Position numbers and translations under genes: made by a program. Shown here piece after piece: positions 1 to 30,025 of a DNA stretch of 64,000 bases. Below the pieces are notes generated by a model. It made no database searches and was not told the origin of the DNA. It saw only the letters and a program-made list of their open reading frames with translations. How positions within the stretch are numbered: the stretch's first letter is position 1; the number at the start of each line of letters is the position of its first letter. Source of the DNA: Crambe crambe (taxonomy: Eukaryota > Porifera > Demospongiae > Poecilosclerida > Crambeidae); contig OZ004591.1 of the NCBI GenBank assembly GCA_963924555.1, positions 6,510,001 through 6,574,000 on the forward strand, in the 5' to 3' direction.

Positions 1-260
1 GTGCACTGTGTACTTTGTGCCAGCAACTTTGAACTGTCAAAGTTGCTGGGAACAAAAGACTTAATACTGACCTGTATGCATGCTTCTCTGACATTTGATC
101 GATATTGTAAGACTGTTGTTTTGCGCTCTGTCTTGTACTGCGTGTGCTCTGACATGCATGAATTTTTTGGGGAGTTTGTGGTAATTAGAGTGACCTATAA
201 TAACTTTTAATATGTGCTGGTGCAATGCATAGCACTATCCTTATGTACACTCTTGCATTC

Positions 261-341
<81 letters not shown>

Positions 342-342
342 G
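1..342 (+). other. Intron of UNC80-like gene (window edge)
   Basis: I see no convincing exon here. The stretch ends in a long CT tract followed by CAG at 340-342, which is the acceptor of the first visible UNC80 exon. Bases 20-31 and 38-49 form a perfect 12-bp inverted repeat around a 6-base loop. The open frame at 1-210 has no family resemblance and is most simply intronic. Confidence 0.6.
264..340 (+). repeat. (CT)n microsatellite at a 3' splice site
   Basis: About 38 dinucleotide units of CT run directly into the CAG acceptor of the first visible UNC80 exon, so the microsatellite is itself the polypyrimidine tract. Open frames across it on either strand (Ser-Leu or Arg-Glu repeats) are artefacts. 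Confidence 0.95.
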
Positions 343-11619
<11,277 letters not shown>

Positions 11620-11750
11620 GTGTATCACATAATTAATAATCATTTTTTAAAACAAATTTTTCCTCATTATGAAGATTTTTATGCATTATAATTATTTTTA
11701 ATACAATGTGATAATGTGAATTTCTAAGCAGCTGCTTTTTTCCCCCAGCT

Positions 11751-13328
11751 TCAATCGTTTAGTTTAGCACCACATAACATGTAGACGACATCTGTAAGCA
11801 CTCTTATCCCCCACTTCAATCCACTAAGTGGAATCCGCTCGTTAGTGCCATGAAATAAAGCATTGAACTTCATATCGGGAGCAAACCGTACAGGGGTGAA
11901 GCCGAAGCAGAGGGGGGTCTTTGTTGGATGTTTCGAGTACCAATACGAGTCTGTGGCCCCTGGGATCATCACGGTGCACAAAGGAGCCCCATCTGCTCTC
12001 TGCTTCACCACTTGCTCCATCACTGAGAGCACTTCTTTACAACTTGGATCGTTAGGATCAAGATAACAGGGGCCTCGGCTGACGAGGACTTCTATGCTCA
12101 GTTCAGCTGGAATTTCCTCCCCAGCTGGACCTTGCTTGGACTTGAAGCGCTCGGGGCCCAGGAGTTCCTTGATATCCTCAACGACATCTTCTTCTGTGCA
12201 CTCAGGAAGAATCCGAGAGTCCACGATCACCCAGGCCGATGTTGGGATCTGGTTGTGCTGTCCCCCTCCCCCTCCAATACTTGTAGGATTAGCCGTGTTA
12301 TGTAGCATGGGACCGATCGTGTTCCGTAGATTTTCAGGAAGCAGTTTATTCATTATCATGTCGGATAAATAGGGATTCAAAACTTGACGCATGACAGCTG
12401 CTTTGAGGAAAGATAATTTTGATGCAAGGCTTTCAACTGTTGCAGTGTTTGCAACATTCACACGGAGAGGTAGTTTAGTCGTCTGCAGTTTGTTTGCGAC
12501 CTCACCAATGGTGGCAATTGGGTTGGTCTTGTGATAGAGAGAGCCATGACCGCCTGGACCTGTAGCCGTTATTTTTACACGCATGCTCCCTTTCTCTGCA
12601 ATCTGCACGGCAACCACCTCCATCCCCTGTATGAATACTGTGAACCCTCCGACCTCATTGAAGACGATGTCAGCTTCAATCAACTCTGGACGATTCTCGA
12701 CGAGATACTTTACACCCCATTGCGAGTCCGTCCTCTCTTCATCTGCCAAGCCGGCAAAGATGAGGTCTCGTCCGAGTAGAATGTTGTTCTTCTTAATGAA
12801 ACAAAGGAGAACAACAGACATGGCAGCCATGTCCTTCATATCGATCGCCCCACGTCCATAAAGACAGTCATCTTCTTCATCGATTTCACCACCAAACGGA
12901 TTATGTTTCCACCCTTCTGCTTCCCAGTTCTCCTTTGGTGCCTTCACCGTATCCAAATGGGCACTGAGCAAAAGAGCACCTGCCTTTGAAGATCCGTCTC
13001 CCTTAATCCGAGCAACTATGTTGCCACGACCTTTCTTGGACTCCACCACTTCATAATCCACACCAGCTTCATCGAAGACTTTCTCCAAGAATCGAACTGC
13101 TTCGATCTCCGTGCCTTCTTCCTGCATGTTTTGGGTGTCTATTCGGATCAGGTCTTGCAGAAGTTTTATGGTTTCTTGCTCGATCTCGCCCCATTTGGAG
13201 CCCAGCAATTGTCTGAGTTCAGAAGGGAGTTGCAAGCTCTCTTCCAGGCATTCCTTGTTCTGGCGCCGGGGGGAGTCCACGCAAGAGCTTTCGTTAGAAC
13301 TCAAACCAGTATCTCTTTCGGAATCCAT
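11751..13328 (-). CDS. M20-family zinc metallopeptidase (ArgE/DapE/CPS1-like), intronless
   Basis: A single 525-residue open frame. M20 enzymes are dinuclear zinc hydrolases that cleave amide bonds of small peptides or N-acyl amino acids. Zinc-site landmarks are present: H124 and D126 in SAHLDTV, D163 in GRGAIDMKD, the E197-E198 pair in LADEE, E225 in FNEVGG and H493 in FHGTNER. The Gly-rich segment GPGGHGS in the middle marks the dimerisation domain. No signal peptide is evident, so a cytosolic enzyme is likely, unlike secreted PM20D1. The ATG at 13328 opens the frame 117 bp from the esterase start on the other strand. The gene is intronless among intron-rich neighbours, which suggests retroposition or late acquisition. 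The substrate cannot be told from sequence; vertebrate CNDP and ACY1 look more distant. Confidence 0.88.
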   Translation of the reverse strand: MDSERDTGLSSNESSCVDSPRRQNKECLEESLQLPSELRQLLGSKWGEIEQETIKLLQDLIRIDTQNMQEEGTEIEAVRFLEKVFDEAGVDYEVVESKKGRGNIVARIKGDGSSKAGALLLSAHLDTVKAPKENWEAEGWKHNPFGGEIDEEDDCLYGRGAIDMKDMAAMSVVLLCFIKKNNILLGRDLIFAGLADEERTDSQWGVKYLVENRPELIEADIVFNEVGGFTVFIQGMEVVAVQIAEKGSMRVKITATGPGGHGSLYHKTNPIATIGEVANKLQTTKLPLRVNVANTATVESLASKLSFLKAAVMRQVLNPYLSDMIMNKLLPENLRNTIGPMLHNTANPTSIGGGGGQHNQIPTSAWVIVDSRILPECTEEDVVEDIKELLGPERFKSKQGPAGEEIPAELSIEVLVSRGPCYLDPNDPSCKEVLSVMEQVVKQRADGAPLCTVMIPGATDSYWYSKHPTKTPLCFGFTPVRFAPDMKFNALFHGTNERIPLSGLKWGIRVLTDVVYMLCGAKLND

Positions 13329-13445
13329 AAAAGACTGCTAGCTAGGTCATGTGACAATGATTACGTAATCGTGATAATTGGCATAATTATACGTACACGT
13401 ACACATACATACAGTGCTGCTGCATATGCACGTTGACAATAAACT
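13329..13445. promoter_or_regulatory. Putative bidirectional promoter, M20 peptidase / carboxylesterase
   Basis: Only 117 bp separate the two divergent start codons, so both 5' UTRs and promoters must share or overlap this interval. No TATA box is obvious. A CGTACACGTACAC-type repeat lies near 13390-13405. Confidence 0.5.
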
Positions 13446-14203
13446 ATGGCTTGCAAGCTGCTCGCTTTCTGCTTCTTGCTTTATGTAATTGCAGAGAAAG
13501 ATTGCAAAGCTGCCCCAAGTCCTGGACCTATGGTGGATACTAGTTCTGGAAGGGTAAGTAGAAAATTTTGTTGTCTTTTTACTGCTGCAGTAAAATAGCT
13601 ATGTCTTTGCAGATCATTGGATTATATACTGATAAAGCCAAGGTGAACTCCATTTATTTTGATAAAATACTTTTTCAGGTTTATTTCGCATTCCGTCTCA
13701 TCCAATCAGGTGTTCCGTTCCGTTCCATATGCCAGACCTCCAGTTGCAGATCTGAGATGGAAAGATCCTCAGTAAAAGAACAGCAATTCTGCAGAATTGA
13801 AATTTCCAAATTCTCTCTCTTCCTTTTAGACGTGTTCTCCCTGTGCCAGGGATTCTGCAGACCACAGAGGACCCCCCAGGCTGCCCTCAGATGTACCCCT
13901 GTGATCTCCCAATCCCGCAGTACACCTGCCCAAAAAAGATCAGTGAAGATTGTCTCTTCCTCAACATCTTCACTCCAAAAGATGCAACGGTATTCAGCTA
14001 GTTCTACAGCATGGAGCTTCCAGGATTAAAAATAAAAATCTGCAGGGGGGGGGGCAGTATATCGCCCACAGATAATTCACTAGATTGCAACGTTTGATAG
14101 CATAGAAGATTGTAATAACATCTTTATCTGAAAACTCTTGGGTGAATTGAGGGGTGGTCTCTATTCACATGCACACACATGCCTTGAATATGTGCTGCAC
14201 ATG

Positions 14204-14278
<75 letters not shown>

Positions 14279-17200
14279 TCTCTTTCTTTCTTGATGCAGT
14301 CCACCTCCAACCTTCCAGTGATGGTTTTTATCCACGGAGGAAACTTCATTCGAGTGAGTGTGCTATAAAAGATTCAACCACAAAAGAAAAATAATGAACA
14401 CTCTTGATGAAACTGTTCCAAAACTGTGACTACTTCTGAACCACAAAAGAAAAATAATCCAAAACTATGACTACTTCTGAACCATAAAAGAAACTGTTCC
14501 AAAACTTTGATGAAAATGGAAAAAAGTTTGCTTGAATGGATAAAAAAATTCTTGGGAACCATCAAACGTCGTGCAATGCTGTTCAATGTTGCATGCAATG
14601 CTAACATTTCTTTTACATCATACACAATTGCTGTTTATTTTCCTTTTCTTTAGGGCTACAGCGGAGGAGGACTCTACGATGGACAGTACATTGCTAATAC
14701 CACGGCCACCATTGTTGTCACCGTCAACTATCGCCTGGGGGCTATCGGCTTCCTGGTATACAAGGGCAAGGACGGCACGCTAAACGGGAATTATGGCCTC
14801 AGGGTACGCTGGAGGAGTATGTGGGCTCTGTCATAGACATAGCTGCTGTGTATCTGTGTGAGGCAGTATGTGGTTGTAGCCTGAGGGGATGAAAAGGGGT
14901 GGAGCTGGCAGTCCTTTGGTTAATGGTTAACCAGCCCAGAGTCAGAAGGCTTTCCCACACTGACCATTAATTGCTTCCCCTTTATTCAATGCCAGTGAAT
15001 GGGATTATCAAACCTCTATCACTTCTACCATGCTATTCATAGTCCTCTTTTTACTGCCTGGAAGTGTTGCTACAATGAACTTTTTTTAATATGCCATTCA
15101 TCCTTTCATGCTATGCAATGTGCTCTGTATGTATGGCACAGAACAAGTTAAGTGTATTGCTTCTCTAGTAGCTTTGAAGTAGCTTATTCATCCTATTCCA
15201 GGATCAGAGAATGGCGCTGGAATGGGTCCAGGAAAACATTGCCGCTTTCGGAGGCAATCCTCGAGAAGTGACGCTCTGGGGTCAAAGTGCAGGTGCCACC
15301 TCGGTCGCAGTGCATGTGTCCAGTATTCGTAGTGCTGGACTTTTTAATAAGGTGAGTCTGGGGTCTTTAATGACTGGGTTCTTTAATAAGTTTAAGGTTA
15401 GGCTTCTTATTAAAGAGATGAGGTGAGCTCTTTAGGCCGGCTGGGTTAATGACTGGGCTCCTTAACAAGGGTGGACTTCTTAATGAAGTGAGGCTGGGTT
15501 CTCTTTAATAAGGTAAGCTGGTATTCCCCTCAGGTCATCCTCGAGAGCAATCCTTTTGGGATCACCCTCAAGGACATCACAAAGGCAAGGAAGTTGGGGA
15601 AAGATTTCGCCAAGGAGCTGGGATGCAAAGATCTGGACTGCCTTTACAAGAAAGTGAGTGAGTTGAAGTATTGGAAGTCTGTTTTACTCAGGGCCAAAGT
15701 TTCTTTTGATGAACTCATTGTATTGTTGATGTTGACAGTTGAAAAATTTGTTAATTTTTAAATGGCCTGAAAAAATGCATGCAAACATCGATGGTGTCTG
15801 TGCATGATTTCATGAGCTCTCTAATCTGTGCATAGAATATGACCGAGATAGCCGTGGCACAGGAAGCCTGTCTCTCCAAGATCATTGATTTTCATCAGTG
15901 AGTCACTCAAAGCAGTCATCTGATCATCCACACCCCCTTCCTCCCTTCAATCTCCTCCTTTCTTCTTCCTCTCTTTCTCCCCTCCTCCTCCCCTTCCTCA
16001 TCCCCCTCCCCCTTCTCCTCCTCCTCCTCCCCTTCCTCCCTCTTCCCCCTCTCCCTCTTCCCCCTCCCCCTCCTCCGCCTCCTTTCCTCCAAGTGTGCTG
16101 GAAGTGTTCTTGCAATGGACGCCAGTCGTGGACAACATTGATCTCATGGACCAACCAATTTACTCACTAACGAAGGGACAAGTGGCTCCAATGCCAATGA
16201 TAGTGGTAAGAAGGAAGGGGGAATGTGTCGTGATTTTGTACTGATTAAGGGACTATCTCTTAATTAATTAAGGGAACTACTTCAGAGGATTCTCGATACT
16301 TCATCTACCAAGCCTTCACTTCTCCAGTCTCTGTAAGACATTCTCTTTTCATGAAAGAACACTTCTTATAATTTTTAATTCATGTGTTTTCAGGCTAGTA
16401 AACGTGATATGATCGAGTTTGCTATTTTCCCAACTCATTTTTTTAGGATACGCAAGTCTTATCCATCGACCAGTGGCGATAACAGGCCAAGCATGTCAGT
16501 GAGTCACTACAGCTTGTCAATTGCATGCACGCAACCATGTAACTTGTCAATTACATGCACACATATTTCTGTCAACTAGTGGAGATAACAGGCCAAGCAT
16601 GTCAGTGTGTCACCACTACATACAGCTTGTCAATTACAAAGCTTGATTACATTATTAGTGATAATATTATAATCATGTCTTCTCTCTCACTTCAGGTCAT
16701 TGGGACCGACTTCACCTTTACCTGCACTACGCGTTATGCAGTGTGGGGTGCAGCCAACCTAACACAGAAGCAGGAAGCCAGCAATCCAATCTGGCACTAT
16801 GTCTTTAACCATTCCCTCTCCTTCGATGCCTGGGGCAAGGAATTCTACTATTGCAATGACCATTCATGTCAGTCTCAGTAACTATAGTAACCAGGGGAGG
16901 GTGTCAGACCAACAGGAAAATGGACAGACTGCAGTCAGTCTGCCCCAGTCATTACAGCATTGATGATCAATGGCTTTCTTCTTCTTCCCTCTCAGGTCAT
17001 GCTGTTGAGTTGCCGTTTGTCTTTCACACACTCAACATTGGCAACTTCACCCCGACATCAGAGGAGATGGAACTGGCCGACAACATGACTCGATATTGGA
17101 CCAACTTTGCTCACCATGGGAACCCAAATGACTTTTATCAAGTGCGGTCAAGTCACACCATTTATAAGGGAACTTTAGACAGCACACAGAGATTGCCAGA

Positions 17201-17527
17201 CTGGTCTTCATACTATGTTGACAGCAAGACAGGAACAAAGATGTCAGCCACCATGCAGTTCAAAACTCCAAGAAGTCAAGTAAGGATTTAGCAATGTTAT
17301 GAGTACGCCAAGTAATGGACACGCTTGGTACCAAGCTTTGTATTAAGTGAGGTTGTCCTCTTTGTATATGGAGTACATATACAAAGTACTTTTAGAGAGT
17401 TTGCCCTCTTTTGGATCCAGAGTCCTTGGTTCAACTGTATTCAGTATTCTTATCACCATTATAGGAAATTAATGATTACCGTGGAAACACCTGTTCCCTG
17501 TGGGACTCCATTGGATTTAATATTTGA
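13446..17527 (+). CDS. Type B carboxylesterase / cholinesterase-family hydrolase
   Basis: Serine ester hydrolase of the alpha/beta fold. Fifteen exons with agreeing phases give about 563 residues, the usual family length: 13446-13553, 13613-13642, 13710-13771, 13830-13989, 14300-14353, 14654-14803, 15202-15351, 15534-15653, 15836-15897, 16094-16205, 16273-16332, 16394-16498, 16696-16867, 16996-17279 and 17465-17527. An N-terminal hydrophobic signal ([16 protein letters not shown]) suggests secretion. Landmarks are the [12 protein letters not shown] signature, the HGG oxyanion motif, nucleophile S217 in GQSAG, acid E341 in GTTSED and H450 in [10 protein letters not shown]. The catalytic triad is therefore complete. 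The C-terminal CSLWD is also typical. It could be a digestive or detoxifying esterase; nothing singles out acetylcholinesterase. Confidence 0.92.
14207..14284 (+). repeat. (CT)n microsatellite at a 3' splice site
   Basis: About 38 CT units end some 15 bases before the acceptor at 14298-14299 of the esterase exon carrying the HGG motif. Confidence 0.95.
17308..17432 (+). repeat. Dispersed short inverted-repeat family, copy 4
   Basis: Lies in the last esterase intron (17280-17464). It shows AGTAATGGACACGCTTGG, GAGGTTGTCCTCTTTG, ACAAAGTACTTTTAGAGAG and TTTGCCCTCTTTTGGA. The right end is degraded. Confidence 0.5.
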
Positions 17528-17570
17528 ATTTGTTATTTATCACTTCTTGAGTTTCCATTTATCTGATGCA

Positions 17571-17576
17571 TTTATT
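17571..17576 (-). terminator. Possible polyadenylation signal of PCCB
   Basis: AATAAA on the minus strand, about 73 bases beyond the PCCB stop codon. It lies within the 121-bp interval between the convergent esterase and PCCB genes. Confidence 0.4.
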
Positions 17577-17648
17577 TCATACCGAAAAGAAAAAGAAAAG
17601 GGAGGGAATTAATTAAAGGGGCAATTGGAGGGAAGGGGGAATTGCTCC

Positions 17649-21384
<3,736 letters not shown>

Positions 21385-21573
21385 GCCGTGCAGAAGAGAT
21401 CAAAAGGTCATGTTGGGCGTGGTCATAAAAATTGTGGGTTGGTAAAGGGTCGGCCCGCGAGCATGCATGCATGAGAGAGCTAGAGGCTCCTATATAGCTA
21501 GCTATTATAGCTAGCTAGATAAGACAGTCTATAAAAAGTTGAATTCGGGATTAGTAGTCAAGGTTTTGACACG
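21385..21573. promoter_or_regulatory. Putative bidirectional promoter, PCCB / USP
   Basis: 189 bp separate the divergent start codons. Part of it (about 21386-21435, including TTGGGCGTGGTCA) is repeated beside the PCCB pseudogene at about 29647-29700, upstream of MSL2. A GCTAGCTAT-type palindromic run lies at 21496-21519. Confidence 0.5.
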
Positions 21574-27328
<5,755 letters not shown>

Positions 27329-27537
27329 TCATTAACCATTTTAAAGTGACTGTGTGCATGTCTTCTTTTTGCTTTTTTATATTATAATTATTATAATTAT
27401 TAACTGTTTGTTCATTTTGTTCTTTTTGCTCTAGATGTCTTGGGCAGACATGCTCACTACTAGATGAATGATGGAGCTTAGTCACTGCAATGAAAAACAT
27501 TTTGATACAAAAAAAGGAAAGGGGGATCAAGGGAGGA
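27329..27537 (+). other. 3' flank of USP gene
   Basis: AT-rich sequence after the USP stop, presumed 3' UTR. No canonical AATAAA was seen on the plus strand. Homology to the PCCB 3' flank starts at about 27538. Confidence 0.4.
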
Positions 27538-29700
27538 GGGGGCAATTGGAGGGAAGGAGGAAATTAAGGGGGAAGGGGGAATTATGGGGCAATTGCTCCC
27601 TAAAGTGGAATGTTTTTTTAGGTGGTAGACTTTGCTTCTTGGTTACAAGCATCTCGAGGTCTTCACAGATTTTTTTCTTGTCTCGTGGGGTTGAATGATC
27701 GTCAATAAAACCTGCAGACAGTGGAAACTGGTTACTGTATTGACACAGCACTGGTCAAAGGTCACTGTGCATGTGACAAGACACACCAGAGCTGTGATGT
27801 GAATGCATGGTGCCTCACCTCAAGCAGCTGCCTGAAATGGAGTATCTTCGTATTGGTTACTTTTGCAAAGATTGACTCGCATAATTGCTGACCTGGCAAG
27901 AACCTGGTACATCTTCAAATGTGATGAGAGGAACGAAGGCATATGTCTGATTAAAGGGAGTGTCCTCATTTCAGTGGTCAATTATATTACAGAGGTAATC
28001 TGCCTCATATATTTCACCTTGGGTTGTCTTATTGGAACTGGAGATGCATTGCTGAGCGGTAGAAAGTCAAATACATAGGTCCCTCAACCTACAAGTGATA
28101 TGAAAAAGAAAGGAGATCAGACCAGCACATGCACAGGTGGGGATTAATAAGAGAAACTTATTAATACAGCACTAACTCTTGGAGGGCATGGATATTGCCG
28201 TCAAATGCCATATGAGCAACTCCTGACTTCGTAGTGTGAACCACGGCCCCACCCAGCTCTTGGTCCGTTACCTCGTTTGTTACTTCCTGGAAACAAGGAA
28301 GTCAATATTAATCACTGATTATAAGTTTCCTCGCATTTGCCTTGCAAAGCCAGAGGTCTTAAAACCATGCACAGTTGATATTGTTCTACTGAGTCACAGT
28401 GTACATAGACCTGGTGATTTCTTTGAGCTTGGTCTAAGGCTCTAGCTCTAGCAGTGGCAAAAGTGAGGAAACTTGTAAACCTCCACTACTTTTGGGTCCT
28501 GTCACAAACATGTAAGAAGTAGATTCAATCAATTACACGCTACAGAAAAGAGGTGGTCTCTAATTGGGTAATATGGGGTATCCATCAGTCAGGCGATAGG
28601 GTGGGACTGCATGTGACCACCAATGTTAAGCAGGAGGGGTCTGGGAGGGGGAGAGGGGGGTACAACACAATTTTTAAAAAAAATATTGAGCTCCACCAAC
28701 TAGTTGGCCAAAGCCTTAATGAGTCCTCTTCTCTTCAGCTGTCCACATAGGTATTACCAGTCACACACTGCCATCATATCTCATTAACACTGATTGATGC
28801 TAATCTACATGCTCGTGAGAACCATCAACCACTAATGAACTCTCAAGGCATAACCAGCCTCTTGTAGAGCACTGTTTGTGGTATCTCTGGTGACATTGAC
28901 ATGGCAACAGGAACATATTGACATGGTAACAGGACACATTGACGACTACAGGACACATTGATAGTTTCAGGGAGTCCACTCCACTTAATGGCCTATGGGG
29001 CTCATTGTTTCAATGTTCCTCTTCACCTTGACCATGAAGGTGAAGTCAGTCATGGCATTCTGCATTTGAATTTAACAGCATGAATTTTTGGTGCTTTCCC
29101 CCAGTCTTTCCATTTTAGAACATGCATGTGAAAGAAAACAAAAAATATATATCCCCAGCACATGGTCCCATGATCAGCGACAGTTGGTGGAAATCACACT
29201 AGAAACTGAACATTTCTCTAAGAAGGAAGAAAACAATACATCCGGATATTTTGATAGGGGGTTTACCCCTAAAAAACAATTATAAATAGGTAAAGGACAC
29301 CAACTGCATTACATGAATTATCACATACCAGGAAGATGTGCTAGTGAATCGACACTTTGTATACGCGAGTCATTCTTCCCCCCAAAATCGTGAAATCCTT
29401 AAAGTCCTAGAAACATAGGAGTACGGTAACACATTCCCTGGCTGTCAGCATGAAGGAGGACTTTTTAAGCAGCTGATTAGTAATATAAGTAGAGACGAGA
29501 CTAGGTAGAAACAATTCTTTTCTTGCCGCCTCCCATCAGGGCTCTGTTTTTCTTCTCCTCAAATGTAGTAGCTATTTTTGGTGGAAATCCCCGCCCCCAT
29601 GTCCCAGTTATACGTGTGCACTGCCCCACAGACCTGCAAGACCATAGCATCTTTTTTGCAGAAGAGGTCAAAAGGTCATATTGGGCGTGGTCACAAATTA
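27538..29700 (-). pseudogene. Degenerate PCCB copy
   Basis: A collinear second copy of the PCCB gene, from its 3' flank to its promoter. Recognisable pieces are exon 13 (27599-27710), part of exon 12 (about 27811-27854), part of exon 10 (about 27895-27940), exon 8 (about 28017-28086), exon 7 (about 28170-28287), exon 6 (28479-28522), parts of exon 5 (about 29022-29061 and 29150-29221), part of exon 4 (about 29331-29400), the end of exon 2 (about 29421-29451) and exon 1 (29513-29640). Exons 3, 9 and 11 are missing and several frames are broken, so it cannot encode an enzyme. Surviving exon stretches remain very similar to the parent. Copied intron sequence shows a DNA-level duplication, not retroposition. 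It is head-to-head with MSL2. Confidence 0.93.
28323..28475. mobile_element. MITE-like insertion in the PCCB pseudogene
   Basis: A 153-bp insert flanked by terminal inverted repeats AAGTTTCCTCGCATTTGCC (28323-28341) and GGCAAAAGTGAGGAAACTT (28457-28475), 17 of 19 paired. The parental PCCB intron at about 19340-19376 lacks it, so it arrived after the duplication or was lost from the parent. There is no coding capacity. The target-site duplication is unclear. Confidence 0.75.
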
Positions 29701-30025
29701 ACATTATACCGCGGTATGCGGCGGGATGTTGGGAAAATGAAAACCAAAAAAACATTAGACTGTTTATTCTTTGGCTTTTAAGATGGCTCCTAGTCTTCTC
29801 TGAACCAATTTATAGTAACACGTTCTCACCGCTACTGGCCATGACATAGTAAAGTTTTCTAAGTGAGCAGTTTTCTCTAAAGTTCGATGGTAAGTCGTCG
29901 CTAGCTAGCTAATAATCTATTTCCTTTGTAGCTAGCTTTAGGAGGTAAGTTAGTTATAGCTGCCGATAGTGATATACGTATTCCATATCCCTTACAGCTA
30001 GCTGTCTACCGGCTGCAGTCAGAGA
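29701..30025 (+). promoter_or_regulatory. Upstream region of MSL2-like gene
   Basis: Follows the PCCB-derived promoter copy. It has candidate donors (GATGGTAAGT near 29886 and GGAGGTAAGT near 29941) and a CTTACAG acceptor near 29992, so a 5' UTR intron is likely. A short upstream ATG at about 29888 coincides with the first donor. Confidence 0.4.

Noticed and set aside
214-342. Start of the open frame that runs into the first UNC80 exon
   Set aside because: It is CT-repeat intron sequence; the coding part begins after the CAG at 340-342 and homology to UNC80 starts there.
15898-16170. Pro/Leu-rich protein on + and Arg/Gly-rich on -
   Set aside because: Mostly the C/T-rich intron before the esterase exon at 16094.
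27930-28078. Plus-strand open frames in the PCCB pseudogene
   Set aside because: They run antisense to decayed PCCB exons and introns and have no homology of their own.
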